Assembly (NCBI GenBank): GCA_021773175.1
Contig: JAJFKO010000043.1
Location: 124,001 to 188,000 of the forward strand
DNA length: 64,000 nt
Source of the DNA: Gammaproteobacteria bacterium
Lineage (GTDB): Bacteria; Pseudomonadota; Gammaproteobacteria; JAJFKO01
Direction: 5' to 3'
The translations under genes and the position numbers were made by a program. Position 1 is the stretch's first letter, and each line of letters opens with the position of its first letter. Below, piece after piece: positions 35,504 to 44,878 of the stretch. The notes under the pieces were generated by a model, which was not told where the DNA came from, did no database searches, and saw only the letters and a program-made list of their open reading frames with translations.

Positions 35504-38317
35504 TTAAAGAGATTTAGTTCTTTTGCGTCCTTGATTAGTAGCAATGCGGCTTGGTTGTATATTACTTGTTTCATCAATGCCGTTGGCTCGAATACCACTT
35601 CCTTTTTCTGATTTAGCCGTGGTTGCATATTGTTGCCAATATTTTTCTCTAATGCTAGCTAGGCGCTTGGCATCAGAGCCTTCCATTGGTTTACTTCTTG
35701 AATCAGAAGCAATGGCGTCTACAGCACGTTTAGTTTTAGTATATTTCGCGTCATCCATTGCCGCTAAGCGGGTTGTTTCTGTGCTTAAATCTAAGCGATG
35801 GTAGGTATCTTTAGCTTCTTCTCTATCTATAGCATTAAAAGTTCTCATAATATCTACACAGCTTAAAGCATCAAAGCGAGTTTCTGGAGCCAGAGCTACT
35901 TGCCTCAGCTCATCAGTCTGAGTATGTTTTCTAGATATTCCTAAAGTAACGGCGTTAGAAAAGGTTGGCTTAATATCTGCAACTTCAGCCGCGCTTGTAT
36001 CGATGTTTACATCATGAGCTTGTGGTCGTGGTAAGGTGGTTTTTAAGTCTCTATTTGCACTTGGCTTAACAGGCGCTCTTAGATTTAATGTTGTTTGTCT
36101 TTGTTCATTAATAAGCATCAAGAAAACAGTAACGAGGGCACCACGGATTCTTTCTTGATTGATACCCGTCCGTAACTTTAAGTCTGCAAAAACTTTCTTA
36201 AGAGCAGCTCTTAAGCCTGTAATAATAGTTGTATCTTCTGCTGCTGTCCTTATAGCTATTTGGGCACTTGTCGCTGCATCATTCATTTTATGTGGAGCTG
36301 TAGCGGTTATCCCTACTGTCGTTGCTCTAACATCTAAATCTTGTCGTTGGTGGTGAGGGCTGGTCGCTGAGTTTAGATCAACTGTGCCATTATTAAGTAC
36401 GATACCTGTTTGCACTGAACAAACTTCAACATCTTCTTCTGCCAAAACAGGGAAGCGCAGGCTTGCGGCTGCACATATGGCTCGTCCGATATTTAATAGC
36501 TCAGCATCTTCTTGTGGACGACCATCAGGTAGCCAGGCTCTGATAGCCTCGGGCAGTACTCGAGCCGTTGTTTGATGTTGGTTGGTTAAGCCTATTGCTT
36601 CTGAAGATACTGCATACCATACAAAGTCGTTATCAGCTTTTTGTATCGTTATTGCTGAGCCGTCAGTTGGAAATACGGTCATAGCACTTGGCATATCTGC
36701 AATATTTCGGCCTTTTCGTGGTACTTTGACATGAGCAATTAACTTTAAGCGTTTCGTTTTAGCGGCTTGTTTTGCTGTTTTAGCATCATATGCAGAGATG
36801 AGTGTATAAAATCTCGAGAAGATAATTTTAAATGCGTAGAGTTTTGCTCGTATATCATCTTCTTCAGATGAGCGTGAAATAAATCCATTTGAAAGCAATG
36901 CTCTTTTAATTTGATCCTCTTCTGAAATTGTAGCACTACTAGGATTATTTGCCTCAGCAAACATGGCAAATGCATCCTGCATCCTCGCGATAGCGTCATT
37001 TATTCCATCATCTAAATCATAAGTTTTATCTAACTCAACAGGCTCAATAAACCCATGCTTATCAACAAAGCCCCACTTAATGAGAATTTCTGCAATCATC
37101 GAGCGTTGCGTTGGTTCAAGTAAGCCACTTTTTTCTAATATGGCATCATTGTCATAGCCCGTTGCTAAATGTACTCTTGTTGCTGCAATAATATTGTGGG
37201 TTTGTTTCGGTTCAGGTTCACTAGAGTCGCCTGTCTTTGTGCTTGGCGAGGAGTAAACAACACGATAATTACCGGTACCATCAGGAACAACTTCTTCTAC
37301 TCTTGCTCCAAAAACAGCCGTTAGCTCATTTTCTTCTTCAGCAGCTTTCAGTTGAGCTTGAAATGATTCTTTAAATGGGCGCCAGTTCATTATTTCTTCA
37401 CGAACTCGATAAACGCCTTTTACTCTTTTTCCGCGTACTTGTGATTGTATCGCTTCAGGCACTTCTGCTGCATTGATAATAGGTTTAAAAAAGTCATCTG
37501 GGTCACCTAAAAACTCATTTGTCTGACCTTCAGGTAAAGGCTTACCGTCTGCATTTTGCTTTGTTAGCTCTTTATAGTAAGCCGCTAGTTGCTCATAGTG
37601 TCTAGAAATAGCAGCAAATGATGTTTCGGTGTCTTCTGGTACCACGTAATATACGTATTCTTCTGGTCTTACGTGTTGACGATAATGAGGAGGAAGCTGA
37701 GATATCATTCTTAATCTAAACTTACTCGTTTCTAGATCCCTAAAATGAAAACCATTATGTAATCTGCCAGGCTGTGCCATAGTAGATTTCGTCATAATTC
37801 CAGGAGCAGAATCTACAATACATACGCTATCCTCTGGATATAAACTTCTTATAGTATTGAAAATCTCAATGCCAGCAATGCCGGCTCCAATAATGACATG
37901 GTCAAAATGTTCTGGGGTGTCTAATGCACTTTCGGTAACATAAAGATGTTCAATGCGAGCATCACTTTTAACGTCAGTACCATTTTTAACGCGAGCGCCA
38001 CTTTCATCGGCCATATCTGAGGGAAGTCTCTGACTTTGTACTTTCGGCTTAACTTTATATAAAATAACACGGTCAGGTGGAGCAGATGGAGCTTGTGCGC
38101 GAGGTGATGATGCGCCTGAGCTAGAAGATTGCTTTGGGCCTAGCTCTACTCCTGCATTTCGAGAGCCTGATGAGCTAGAATCAGATGAACGTGTGGCAAG
38201 TCTTGTTTTTTCACCAAAAGACATAGACATGGCTGCAAAAGCTTGATCTAGATCAGCTACACTATAGCCTGCGGAGCGATGTTTTCTGCGTGTTCTATTT
38301 TTAGGGTCGCCATTCAT
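35504..38317 (-). CDS. Large FAD-dependent oxidoreductase-like protein with Ser-rich N-terminus (candidate effector)
   Basis: A 937-residue protein. Residues 1-130 are low-complexity and Ser/Arg-rich with no signal peptide. A Rossmann FAD motif HVIIGAGIAGIE starts at about 140 (GAGIAG 144-149). It is followed by AQPGRLHNGFHFRD, resembling the D-amino-acid-oxidase/2-hydroxyglutarate-dehydrogenase group, and an LATGYDND second FAD contact. The C-terminal 300 residues are polar, of unknown fold, and end in a basic KRTKSL. The disordered ends around an enzyme core are unusual for a housekeeping dehydrogenase and suggest a secreted or host-directed protein. Substrate and role are unknown. Confidence 0.72.
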   Translation of the reverse strand: MNGDPKNRTRRKHRSAGYSVADLDQAFAAMSMSFGEKTRLATRSSDSSSSGSRNAGVELGPKQSSSSGASSPRAQAPSAPPDRVILYKVKPKVQSQRLPSDMADESGARVKNGTDVKSDARIEHLYVTESALDTPEHFDHVIIGAGIAGIEIFNTIRSLYPEDSVCIVDSAPGIMTKSTMAQPGRLHNGFHFRDLETSKFRLRMISQLPPHYRQHVRPEEYVYYVVPEDTETSFAAISRHYEQLAAYYKELTKQNADGKPLPEGQTNEFLGDPDDFFKPIINAAEVPEAIQSQVRGKRVKGVYRVREEIMNWRPFKESFQAQLKAAEEENELTAVFGARVEEVVPDGTGNYRVVYSSPSTKTGDSSEPEPKQTHNIIAATRVHLATGYDNDAILEKSGLLEPTQRSMIAEILIKWGFVDKHGFIEPVELDKTYDLDDGINDAIARMQDAFAMFAEANNPSSATISEEDQIKRALLSNGFISRSSEEDDIRAKLYAFKIIFSRFYTLISAYDAKTAKQAAKTKRLKLIAHVKVPRKGRNIADMPSAMTVFPTDGSAITIQKADNDFVWYAVSSEAIGLTNQHQTTARVLPEAIRAWLPDGRPQEDAELLNIGRAICAAASLRFPVLAEEDVEVCSVQTGIVLNNGTVDLNSATSPHHQRQDLDVRATTVGITATAPHKMNDAATSAQIAIRTAAEDTTIITGLRAALKKVFADLKLRTGINQERIRGALVTVFLMLINEQRQTTLNLRAPVKPSANRDLKTTLPRPQAHDVNIDTSAAEVADIKPTFSNAVTLGISRKHTQTDELRQVALAPETRFDALSCVDIMRTFNAIDREEAKDTYHRLDLSTETTRLAAMDDAKYTKTKRAVDAIASDSRSKPMEGSDAKRLASIREKYWQQYATTAKSEKGSGIRANGIDETSNIQPSRIATNQGRKRTKSL

Positions 38318-38450
38318 ACGCGTTACTCATAAAGCCAATTCAAAAATACTAATCATCACCTAGCTATAAACTTACAATGAAAAGGAAGTAAGTCTTATAG
38401 ACAAAAGAGGTGAATACATATTGTTTCTAATTTTTCCACCAACTAGACGG

Positions 38451-38456
38451 ATTATA
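38451..38456 (-). promoter_or_regulatory. Candidate -10 box upstream of the FAD gene
   Basis: The minus strand reads GCATTATAAT, with a perfect TATAAT at 38456-38451, about 135 bases before the ATG. I cannot find a good -35 at the right spacing. Nothing else is clear in the 270-base gap 38318-38587. Confidence 0.35.
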
Positions 38457-38587
38457 ATGCAAGAATCAAGAGTAGAACAGAAAAATGAGAAAAAAATAGC
38501 AAGATACTGATAAATCTAATAGATTTTGAGTTATACCATCTATGCTCTGTGCTTAAAGTGACCGTTTATGTGGCGCAGAGTTAAAAC

Positions 38588-39058
38588 TCATAGCCTCATT
38601 TCGTTAAGTAGCTTCTTTTGATTTTGTGGACCGAGCAAAGCATCACTCAACTTACCGTTCGGATTAATGATATATGTCGCAGGTAAGACACTACTATCTT
38701 TGATGCCTAATTTTTTAGCTGGATTGCTCGCTAGTAAGATATAATCAATGTGTAACTTTTTAGCCAGCGCTAGTTGTTTTTGTTTTGGTAACTGATCATA
38801 GTTAACGCCAATCACAACCACATCTTTTTTATGTTGTTTGTAAAGTTCATTGAGTTCAGGAATTTCAGTGATACAAGGTTTACACCAATCGGCCCAATAA
38901 TTAATGACAACCCATTTGCCAATGAAGTTTTTGAAACTAATCGGCTTGCCAGTAATGCTATAAGCATCGGGTTGTGAACTACAGCTGACTAGAGCAAACA
39001 TGCCACAAAGCAAAACTAAGGTGGGAAGCAGTAATCGTAATACTTGTTTAGTCTTCAT
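38588..39058 (-). CDS. TlpA/ResA-like thioredoxin lipoprotein
   Basis: A 156-residue periplasmic thioredoxin with a lipoprotein signal (lipobox LVSC, Cys26), so it is probably anchored in a membrane. The active site is ADWCKPCITEIPELN, and SSVLPATYIINPNG supplies the cis-Pro loop. TlpA proteins reduce apocytochromes or the Cu-site Cys pairs of cytochrome oxidase and SCO. Its place at the end of the oxidase assembly operon favours a role in CuA maturation. Confidence 0.88.
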   Translation of the reverse strand: MKTKQVLRLLLPTLVLLCGMFALVSCSSQPDAYSITGKPISFKNFIGKWVVINYWADWCKPCITEIPELNELYKQHKKDVVVIGVNYDQLPKQKQLALAKKLHIDYILLASNPAKKLGIKDSSVLPATYIINPNGKLSDALLGPQNQKKLLNEMRL

Positions 39059-39080
39059 GGCAATGTTCTCTTATTAGTCT

Positions 39081-39692
39081 TTAGTTATTATAATTTTTCT
39101 TAATGGTTGTAAAGTCACTAATGATACTTTCAGCTTTATGCGGCATTGAGAACAAGGCGTAGAGATGGCCGGTTGGATCGACTAATAAGATAGAACCGCT
39201 ATGGGTTATATCATAATCATGTGCTTTACCTGTTTTACCAGGAACTTTCATGGCCATAATTCCTAGCTTTTTAGTCATTGCTTTAATAGCTTCAGGCTTA
39301 CCGGTTAAACCAATAAAATTTTTGTTAAAACCTGTGACATAGTGATTTAAACGCTTAATACTATCGCGCTTTGGATCAATGCTAACTAATATAACATTAA
39401 CATTATTTGCCATATCTGTTTTTTCTAAGTTTGCATAAACTTTCTTTAATACCGCCATGGTGGTGGGGCATATATATCCACAATGAGTAAATCCAAAAAA
39501 CATAAAGGTCCAATGATTAGCAAAGTTTTTATTGCTAAAGTGATGGTGATGATTATCCATTAAGTTAAAGGGTGCAATCGTTCGTGGTGTACTAAAAACA
39601 AGAGCATTGACGTCGCTTGCTGATTTAGCAAAAGCGCTACTAATGCTACAAGCTAATAAAGCAGTAAATAATAAAGTGATAAGTTTTTTCAT
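39081..39692 (-). CDS. SCO1/SenC-family copper chaperone
   Basis: A 203-residue exported protein with a signal peptide (KLITLLFTALLACSISSAFA). The copper ligands are visible: CxxxC in FGFTHCGYICPTT and a distal His in HDYDITHSGS. SCO proteins deliver or reduce copper at the CuA site of cytochrome oxidase subunit II. I place the start at 39692 (MKKLIT), where GGAGAA lies 7 bases upstream; an ATG 12 bases earlier overlaps that ribosome site. It follows cyoE by 17 bases. Confidence 0.92.
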   Translation of the reverse strand: MKKLITLLFTALLACSISSAFAKSASDVNALVFSTPRTIAPFNLMDNHHHHFSNKNFANHWTFMFFGFTHCGYICPTTMAVLKKVYANLEKTDMANNVNVILVSIDPKRDSIKRLNHYVTGFNKNFIGLTGKPEAIKAMTKKLGIMAMKVPGKTGKAHDYDITHSGSILLVDPTGHLYALFSMPHKAESIISDFTTIKKNYNN

Positions 39693-39709
39693 AAAGTTCT
39701 CCATAACAT

Positions 39710-40624
39710 TTAAAATCTAATTTTGAAAAAGTGATCGACCATTAACAGAATAAATAAGATGAATAAATAAATGATCGAATAACGGAACGTCTTGATCGCG
39801 GCATTAGGCTTGGTTGTAAACATTAGAACGCTAGAGTAATAAATAAAACCAATGCCAAGGATGGTTGCGCCAATCGCATAAATTAAACCACTCATTTCGA
39901 CAACATAAGGTAATAAACTACTCGCAAAGAGTAAAAATGTATATAAAAGGATATTCAGTTTAGTGTAAGGAATACCGTGAGTCACGGGTAGCATTGGCAC
40001 ATTCGCTTTTGCATATTCTTTTTCACGGTGAATTGCTAATGCCCAGAAATGCGGAGGTGTCCACGTGAAAATAATTAATACGAGCAATAAGGCATCAGCA
40101 TTGAGATGGCCGGTAACCGCTGTCCAACCAAGTAATGGTGGAGCAGCGCCAGCAGCACCACCAATAACAATATTTTGCGGTGTCGCATGTTTTAAAAACA
40201 TGGTGTAAAAAACGGCATAACCGAGTAACGTAATAAAGCTTAAAATCGCAGTTAATGGGTTAACAAGAAAATACAGGATCGCGATACCTGTAATGCCTAA
40301 GCTTAATGAAAAGATAATGGCATTACGCGGTTCTATTTTTCCTGTTGGAATAGGGCGGCGTTCTGTACGACCCATCATGGCGTCAATGCGTCGATCAACT
40401 AAATGATTAATTCCTGCAGCGGAACCTGCGGCAAAACCAATTCCCAACATACCAAAAACTAATACTCGCCAAGAAACAAGCCCGGGCGTTGCTAAGTGCA
40501 TACCGACATAAGCGGTAACCAGCATCAATAAAACAACACGTGGTTTACATAATTCTAAGTAATCACGCCAGCTAACTGCGGGCGCGATATGATTTTCATT
40601 AATATCAATAGATGTATTACTCAT
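39710..40624 (-). CDS. cyoE: Protoheme IX farnesyltransferase (haem O synthase)
   Basis: A 304-residue UbiA-type prenyltransferase with about nine membrane helices. The first Asp-rich motif is [19 protein letters not shown], with the conserved Asn-Asp pair, and the second region has [20 protein letters not shown]. It adds a farnesyl group to haem B to give haem O, which CtaA then oxidises to haem A. Its start overlaps the ctaA stop by one base (TAATG), indicating coupling. The family name CtaB/CyoE is used interchangeably. Confidence 0.96.
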   Translation of the reverse strand: MSNTSIDINENHIAPAVSWRDYLELCKPRVVLLMLVTAYVGMHLATPGLVSWRVLVFGMLGIGFAAGSAAGINHLVDRRIDAMMGRTERRPIPTGKIEPRNAIIFSLSLGITGIAILYFLVNPLTAILSFITLLGYAVFYTMFLKHATPQNIVIGGAAGAAPPLLGWTAVTGHLNADALLLVLIIFTWTPPHFWALAIHREKEYAKANVPMLPVTHGIPYTKLNILLYTFLLFASSLLPYVVEMSGLIYAIGATILGIGFIYYSSVLMFTTKPNAAIKTFRYSIIYLFILFILLMVDHFFKIRF

Positions 40625-41631
40625 TAACTATTCTCAGATTTTTTAGCAAATAAACCAAACATAACGGTTACCATCGTGAGTAACAAGAGTGCCGCAACAC
40701 CATTATGTGCTACCGCGATTTTTAGCGGTAATAAATCAACAACGTTGGCAATGCCAAGACTGACTTGTGCGAGAAGTAAAATGACTAAAACGATACCTAA
40801 TATTTTGCTATCACGACCTTTATGAGCAATGAAGCAAATGCCGAGGAATAATAAATAAGCAAATGTGAATAATCCCCAGAAACGGTGCATCATTTGAATC
40901 GTAGCAAGTCCTGCTTTTACCATATGGCCAACTGGGGTGAGCATGCTAAATGCTGCTGCAAAATCCCATGTCATGGCATGATTAGAAAAGCATAATGGGA
41001 AACCTGGGCAAGCAAGTGCTGCATAATTGGTGCTGGTCCAGCCACCAAGAATGATTTGTATGATTAAGATTAACAAACCGAGTAGCGTCCATTTACGTAA
41101 CTTACTATGTTGGCCAATATTTTGGATAAAAGAGCAATTGCCAAGGCGTAATGCTAATAACCATAAGAGTGCAAGAATGGTGAATCCACCGAGTAAGTGC
41201 CCCATAACAACTAGTGGCAATAATTTTTCTGTTACGGTCCACATTCCCAGCAAAGCTTGGAATATAACAAGTAAAACAAGCAGAGATGGAACCAACAAAG
41301 GTTGGTAATCTGTTAGTTTACGTTTCGCAATACCTATTAAGAACAAAGCAAGAATTAATATGCCTAAGGTGCCAGCAGCATAGCGATGTACCATCTCTGT
41401 CCATGCTTTCGTTTCTTGTACTGGTGTACCAGGAAAAGCTTGATCGGCTTTCTTTATCGCTTGTGGTGTTTCTGGTACGGTCATTTGGCTATAACAACCC
41501 GGCCAATCAGGACAGCCTAAGCCGGCATCAGTTAAACGCGTATAAGCGCCTAATAAAACCACACCTAAAGCAAACACTGTTGCAATTAATGCAATATAGA
41601 AAAAAACACGATTCTTAGCATGCATTGCCAA
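40624..41631 (-). CDS. ctaA: Haem A synthase (CtaA/COX15)
   Basis: A 335-residue membrane protein with eight helices arranged as two four-helix halves. It contains [22 protein letters not shown], the [12 protein letters not shown] haem-ligand segment and [12 protein letters not shown] in the second half, plus the Cys pair in [10 protein letters not shown]. It converts haem O to haem A for the aa3-type oxidase. It is grouped with cyoE, SCO, TlpA-like, a Sco-like gene and SURF1, consistent with the caa3 oxidase at 53-56 kb. Confidence 0.96.
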   Translation of the reverse strand: MAMHAKNRVFFYIALIATVFALGVVLLGAYTRLTDAGLGCPDWPGCYSQMTVPETPQAIKKADQAFPGTPVQETKAWTEMVHRYAAGTLGILILALFLIGIAKRKLTDYQPLLVPSLLVLLVIFQALLGMWTVTEKLLPLVVMGHLLGGFTILALLWLLALRLGNCSFIQNIGQHSKLRKWTLLGLLILIIQIILGGWTSTNYAALACPGFPLCFSNHAMTWDFAAAFSMLTPVGHMVKAGLATIQMMHRFWGLFTFAYLLFLGICFIAHKGRDSKILGIVLVILLLAQVSLGIANVVDLLPLKIAVAHNGVAALLLLTMVTVMFGLFAKKSENS

Positions 41632-41763
41632 TCTTCCTTCCAGTAATTATATTTTTATTGTTTGCATCGAGCTAATGCAAACACTCTCCCATGTTTGTTT
41701 TTAATGAGAATATTGATATTTACTCATTGAAAAACAAAATTCCTCTACTTATACGCTCTCGCG

Positions 41764-42396
41764 TTAGCCAATTTGTGAAACCCGCAATAATTTCTTCATG
41801 TCTTTTAGAATTTTTGATGAATTAGCATTCGGTGCATAACTCATCATGACATTGCCATGCGGATCAACTAAGTAAAGATAGCCTTGCTTTAATGCCATTT
41901 TGGCAGAAGGTAACTTATGTAAAAATTTAGCCGCATTCACTTTTGTTGTTTCTAGTAGCGCTGTACCTGTATAGCCATGAGCAATAGCATCTTCAATAAC
42001 AATGCGTTGTTGTCGGTCAAGACTAACGAATATGCGAGCAACACGACTTTGGTTTTTACCTAAAGCAATACGGACTTGACGCATTTTGTATAAATTAGAA
42101 CGACAAACTTTTTCACATCCATTAGGGTTGATATAAAGCATGCGCCATTTTCCTAATAGCATGCGCTTAGTTGCAGCTTTACCATTAACTTGTTTTAACG
42201 CTAATTTTTCAATATAGGGTGGCGGCAGAATTAAATGGCCATAATTGCTAGTATCTACATTCGCTAATTCATGTTCTTCATTAAAGAAAGTCCATGCTAA
42301 AACAATGGGAATGATGAAAACTAATGCTAAGATAATGGCAACCCAGTATGAAGATTTTTTTGCTTTAGGCGTTTGTGGTTGTTGTTCAATTGTCAT
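41764..42396 (-). CDS. Sco-like/thioredoxin-fold membrane-anchored oxidase assembly protein
   Basis: A 210-residue protein with one N-terminal membrane helix (YWVAIILALVFIIPIVLAW). The extracytoplasmic domain has LGKWRMLYINPNGCEKVC with a CxxxC pair, then IFVSLDRQQ and YLVDPHGNVMMSY, matching the strand order of SCO proteins. A third copper ligand His is not obvious. A gene of this type is commonly found between SURF1 and ctaA in gammaproteobacteria. It probably helps copper insertion or thiol reduction in the oxidase. It overlaps the SURF1 gene by 11 bases. Confidence 0.75.
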   Translation of the reverse strand: MTIEQQPQTPKAKKSSYWVAIILALVFIIPIVLAWTFFNEEHELANVDTSNYGHLILPPPYIEKLALKQVNGKAATKRMLLGKWRMLYINPNGCEKVCRSNLYKMRQVRIALGKNQSRVARIFVSLDRQQRIVIEDAIAHGYTGTALLETTKVNAAKFLHKLPSAKMALKQGYLYLVDPHGNVMMSYAPNANSSKILKDMKKLLRVSQIG

Positions 42397-43159
42397 CTCT
42401 CTCTCCTTGGTCTTCTGGTTTTAGTCGATGGGTATTTACAATAAGATAAATAATAATTAACGCAAAGGCTAGGGCGAACCATTGAAAAGCATAGGCAGTA
42501 TTCTTCTGCGGATTCAGTCGCAAGGGTGACCATTCACGAACATAACCATACGGTGACTTCGGTGATAAGAGAATCACAAAGTTCTTCAATGGATAACCTA
42601 ATTTCTTTTCGAGTTTTTTAACATCAACTTTTTGAATTCGCAACGGCCAGCTGAGTTGCGTTTGAGTATTATTGTTTAAAACAAGTTGTGTATTATTAAT
42701 AGGTTTAATTATACCTGTCAGTGTTACTTTGCCTGCGACTTCGCTAATGTTTGGTAGTTGTTCACGTCTACTTTGTGCGACCACCCAACCACGATTGACT
42801 AACACCGCTTGGTTATTGGCAAGTTTAACTGGAGAAATAACTTGATAGCCAACATGACCCTTGTAAGTTTTGTTGTCTAACAAAATAGTATGCTGATTAT
42901 CAACATGGCCTTTAATAGTAATAGGGCTATAACGATAATCTAAAATATGGCCGCTAATACTTCTTAGAGTAATAGGTTTTGATGTTTGTAGTGCTTGGTA
43001 ATCGATAATTAAATTTTGTTTTTGTTCTGCACGACTAAGTTGCCAAAAACCTGCCCAGATGGTTAGAAAGAATAAAACAAAGAATGCTAATGTTGGAATG
43101 AGACCAGGGGTAAAACTAAAGTTTTTAAAATAGAGCCCTGATTTTTTATTATTCGTCAT
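42386..43159 (-). CDS. SURF1-family cytochrome oxidase assembly protein
   Basis: A 257-residue protein with one membrane helix near each end (TLAFFVLFFLTIWAGFWQLS and FQWFALAFALIIIYLIV), the standard SURF1 topology. Between them are LDNKTYKGHVGYQVISPV and VLVNRGWV, the family core motifs. SURF1 helps place haem A in subunit I. It is first in the assembly operon. The 274-base region to its right (43160-43433) should hold divergent promoters, but I cannot define them. Confidence 0.93.
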   Translation of the reverse strand: MTNNKKSGLYFKNFSFTPGLIPTLAFFVLFFLTIWAGFWQLSRAEQKQNLIIDYQALQTSKPITLRSISGHILDYRYSPITIKGHVDNQHTILLDNKTYKGHVGYQVISPVKLANNQAVLVNRGWVVAQSRREQLPNISEVAGKVTLTGIIKPINNTQLVLNNNTQTQLSWPLRIQKVDVKKLEKKLGYPLKNFVILLSPKSPYGYVREWSPLRLNPQKNTAYAFQWFALAFALIIIYLIVNTHRLKPEDQGERDDN

Positions 43160-43433
43160 GATACATTCCCTGTGAGTACGTTTTTTGCTGTGATTTAAAA
43201 TATGAACATGAAAATTTTGCGTATATTAGCTTATGAAAGTTCATAGTGGAAGTTTTTTGCTTTAAAAATTAATAATATGGATGAAGTTTGTTCGTCATGA
43301 TAAAAAAAGTTACAAACCTAGAAGATAGGCTGCATTGAAACTTGCTTTTGATACTTTAATCGCGTTATAACAGTTCAACAATTTCAAACAGAACTGCATG
43401 TACAGGACTTACATTTGGTATTGGAGAGAGAGA

Positions 43434-43637
43434 ATGGTTTTCAAAATTGTGGTCATTATTGCGATATTCGCCATTATTTTCAGTTTAGGCTCGGGAATGG
43501 TGTTTCTATTAAAAGATAAAAGTGGATCAAAGCGTACTGTAAAAGCACTGACTTTTAGAATAGGACTTTCTGTGGCATTGTTTGTGTTATTATTAGTCGC
43601 TTTTGCATTAGGGTGGATTACACCGCACGGTGTATGA
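43434..43637 (+). CDS. DUF2909 twin-transmembrane small protein
   Basis: A 67-residue protein with two hydrophobic helices (IVVIIAIFAIIFSLGSGMVFLL and LSVALFVLLLVAFALGW) joined by a basic loop with SKRTVKALTFRIGLS, the DUF2909 signature. This tiny protein is usually found next to SURF1 and cytochrome oxidase genes, as here, and its role is unknown. ATG 43434 is chosen for the purine-rich GGAGAGAGAG just upstream. It precedes tatA by 26 bases. Confidence 0.85.
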   Translation: MVFKIVVIIAIFAIIFSLGSGMVFLLKDKSGSKRTVKALTFRIGLSVALFVLLLVAFALGWITPHGV

Positions 43638-43663
43638 ATAACTTAATATAAGGAAATATAGGT

Positions 43664-43852
43664 ATGGGATTAAGTGGAATAGGACCAGGTTCGCTGATTC
43701 TAATTTTAGTTATTGTTGCGTTACTATTTGGCACAAAGCGTTTGCGTAACTTAGGTGGCGATATTGGTGCTGCTGTAAAAAGTTTTCGCAAGGGCGTGAA
43801 AGACGAAGATAGCAGCAATCAAGATCAAGAAAGCAATCACTCATCAAGGTAA
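43664..43852 (+). CDS. tatA: Twin-arginine translocase subunit TatA
   Basis: A 62-residue protein with a short N-terminal helix (SLILILVIVALLFGTKRL), the FGTKRLRNLG hinge and an amphipathic helix (GAAVKSFRKGVKDED), the complete TatA layout. It forms the pore part of the Tat exporter. It is followed by tatB and tatC with gaps of 9 and 5 bases. Confidence 0.95.
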   Translation: MGLSGIGPGSLILILVIVALLFGTKRLRNLGGDIGAAVKSFRKGVKDEDSSNQDQESNHSSR

Positions 43853-43861
43853 AACACAATC

Positions 43862-44092
43862 ATGTTTAGCTTTGGCTTTTGGGAAATTTTTGTAATTGTT
43901 GTTGTTGCGCTTATTATTTTTGGTCCGAAGCGTCTGCCTGAATTGGCTAACAAAGTTGGTAAATACGTTGCGATCTTACAACGCTCCTGGCAGAGCTTAA
44001 AAACAAATGTCGAGCAAGAGCTTGCTGACAGTGACGCAAAAAGTAATAACAAACAGCGTAAGCAAACAACCGATTCTAACGACATGGAATAA
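43862..44092 (+). CDS. tatB: Twin-arginine translocase subunit TatB
   Basis: A 76-residue protein that begins MFSFGFWEIFVIVVVALIIF, with the Glu in the helix that separates TatB from TatA. FGPKRLPELANKVGK forms the hinge, followed by an amphipathic helix and an acidic tail. It is shorter than E. coli TatB, lacking most of the long C-terminal extension. It forms the substrate receptor with TatC. Confidence 0.93.
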   Translation: MFSFGFWEIFVIVVVALIIFGPKRLPELANKVGKYVAILQRSWQSLKTNVEQELADSDAKSNNKQRKQTTDSNDME

Positions 44093-44097
44093 GCCTT

Positions 44098-44823
44098 ATG
44101 ATGATGACGCACCTGTTAGAATTACGGCGCCGTTTACTTATCTGCATAGGTTTTTTTGCCGTTATTTTCTTAGCTTTATTTTTTTATGCTGACAAACTTT
44201 ATCATTGGTTTGCTATTCCATTATTAAAATATTTACCTGATGGTAGCCATATGATTGCGACAGGTGTTGCTGCACCGTTTTTAGCGCCATTGAAACTGGC
44301 GTTAATCATTGCTCTGTTTGTAAGTATTCCTGTTTTGCTTTATCACTTCTGGGCGTTTATTACACCCGCGCTATATAAACATGAAAAGAAACTATTTTTG
44401 CCGTTACTGATTGCCAGCATTTTCTTATTTTATCTTGGTAGCTTATTTGCTTATAGCATGGTCTTACCTTTATTTTTACAATTTATGTTGCGTGTATTAC
44501 CTGTCGGGGTGAAGTTAATGCCTGACATTAGCCAGTATTTAGATTTTACTTTAAAATTACTATTTGCTTTTGGTTTAGCATTCCAAGTTCCAATTGTTGT
44601 TTGTGTTTTAATCAAAACCGGCATAAGCAATGTTTCGACACTTTCTAAAAAACGACCTTACATTATTGTTGCTGCATTTATTATAGGTATGTTGTTGACG
44701 CCGCCCGATATTATTTCACAAATCATGTTAGCTATTCCAATTTGGCTGCTATATGAAATTGGATTACTGTTTGCGCGTTTTTCATTCGCGAAGCAATCCG
44801 AGGACTCTACGATAGAGACTTGA
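44098..44823 (+). CDS. tatC: Twin-arginine translocase subunit TatC
   Basis: A 241-residue membrane protein with six helices. The N-terminus has HLLELRRRLLICI, the binding surface for twin-arginine signals, followed by the periplasmic loop and FRELFXP-region equivalent. YLDFTLKLLFAFGLAFQVPI and LTPPDIISQIMLAIPIWLLYE are diagnostic. Three consecutive ATG codons begin the gene and the exact start is ambiguous. Its obvious client, the Rieske protein, is the next gene. Confidence 0.95.
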   Translation: MMMTHLLELRRRLLICIGFFAVIFLALFFYADKLYHWFAIPLLKYLPDGSHMIATGVAAPFLAPLKLALIIALFVSIPVLLYHFWAFITPALYKHEKKLFLPLLIASIFLFYLGSLFAYSMVLPLFLQFMLRVLPVGVKLMPDISQYLDFTLKLLFAFGLAFQVPIVVCVLIKTGISNVSTLSKKRPYIIVAAFIIGMLLTPPDIISQIMLAIPIWLLYEIGLLFARFSFAKQSEDSTIET

Positions 44824-44878
44824 TATTGATTAAGTTTTGCTGTAAAAAAAGACCAGGAGTTTTTATAGGGATGTGGGC

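Noticed and set aside
43403-43412. CAGGACTTAC as a fourth copy of the 126-bp palindromic repeat
   Set aside because: Only the first ten bases match; the GCCAAGGTC and GATAGTATAC blocks and the opposite arm are absent.
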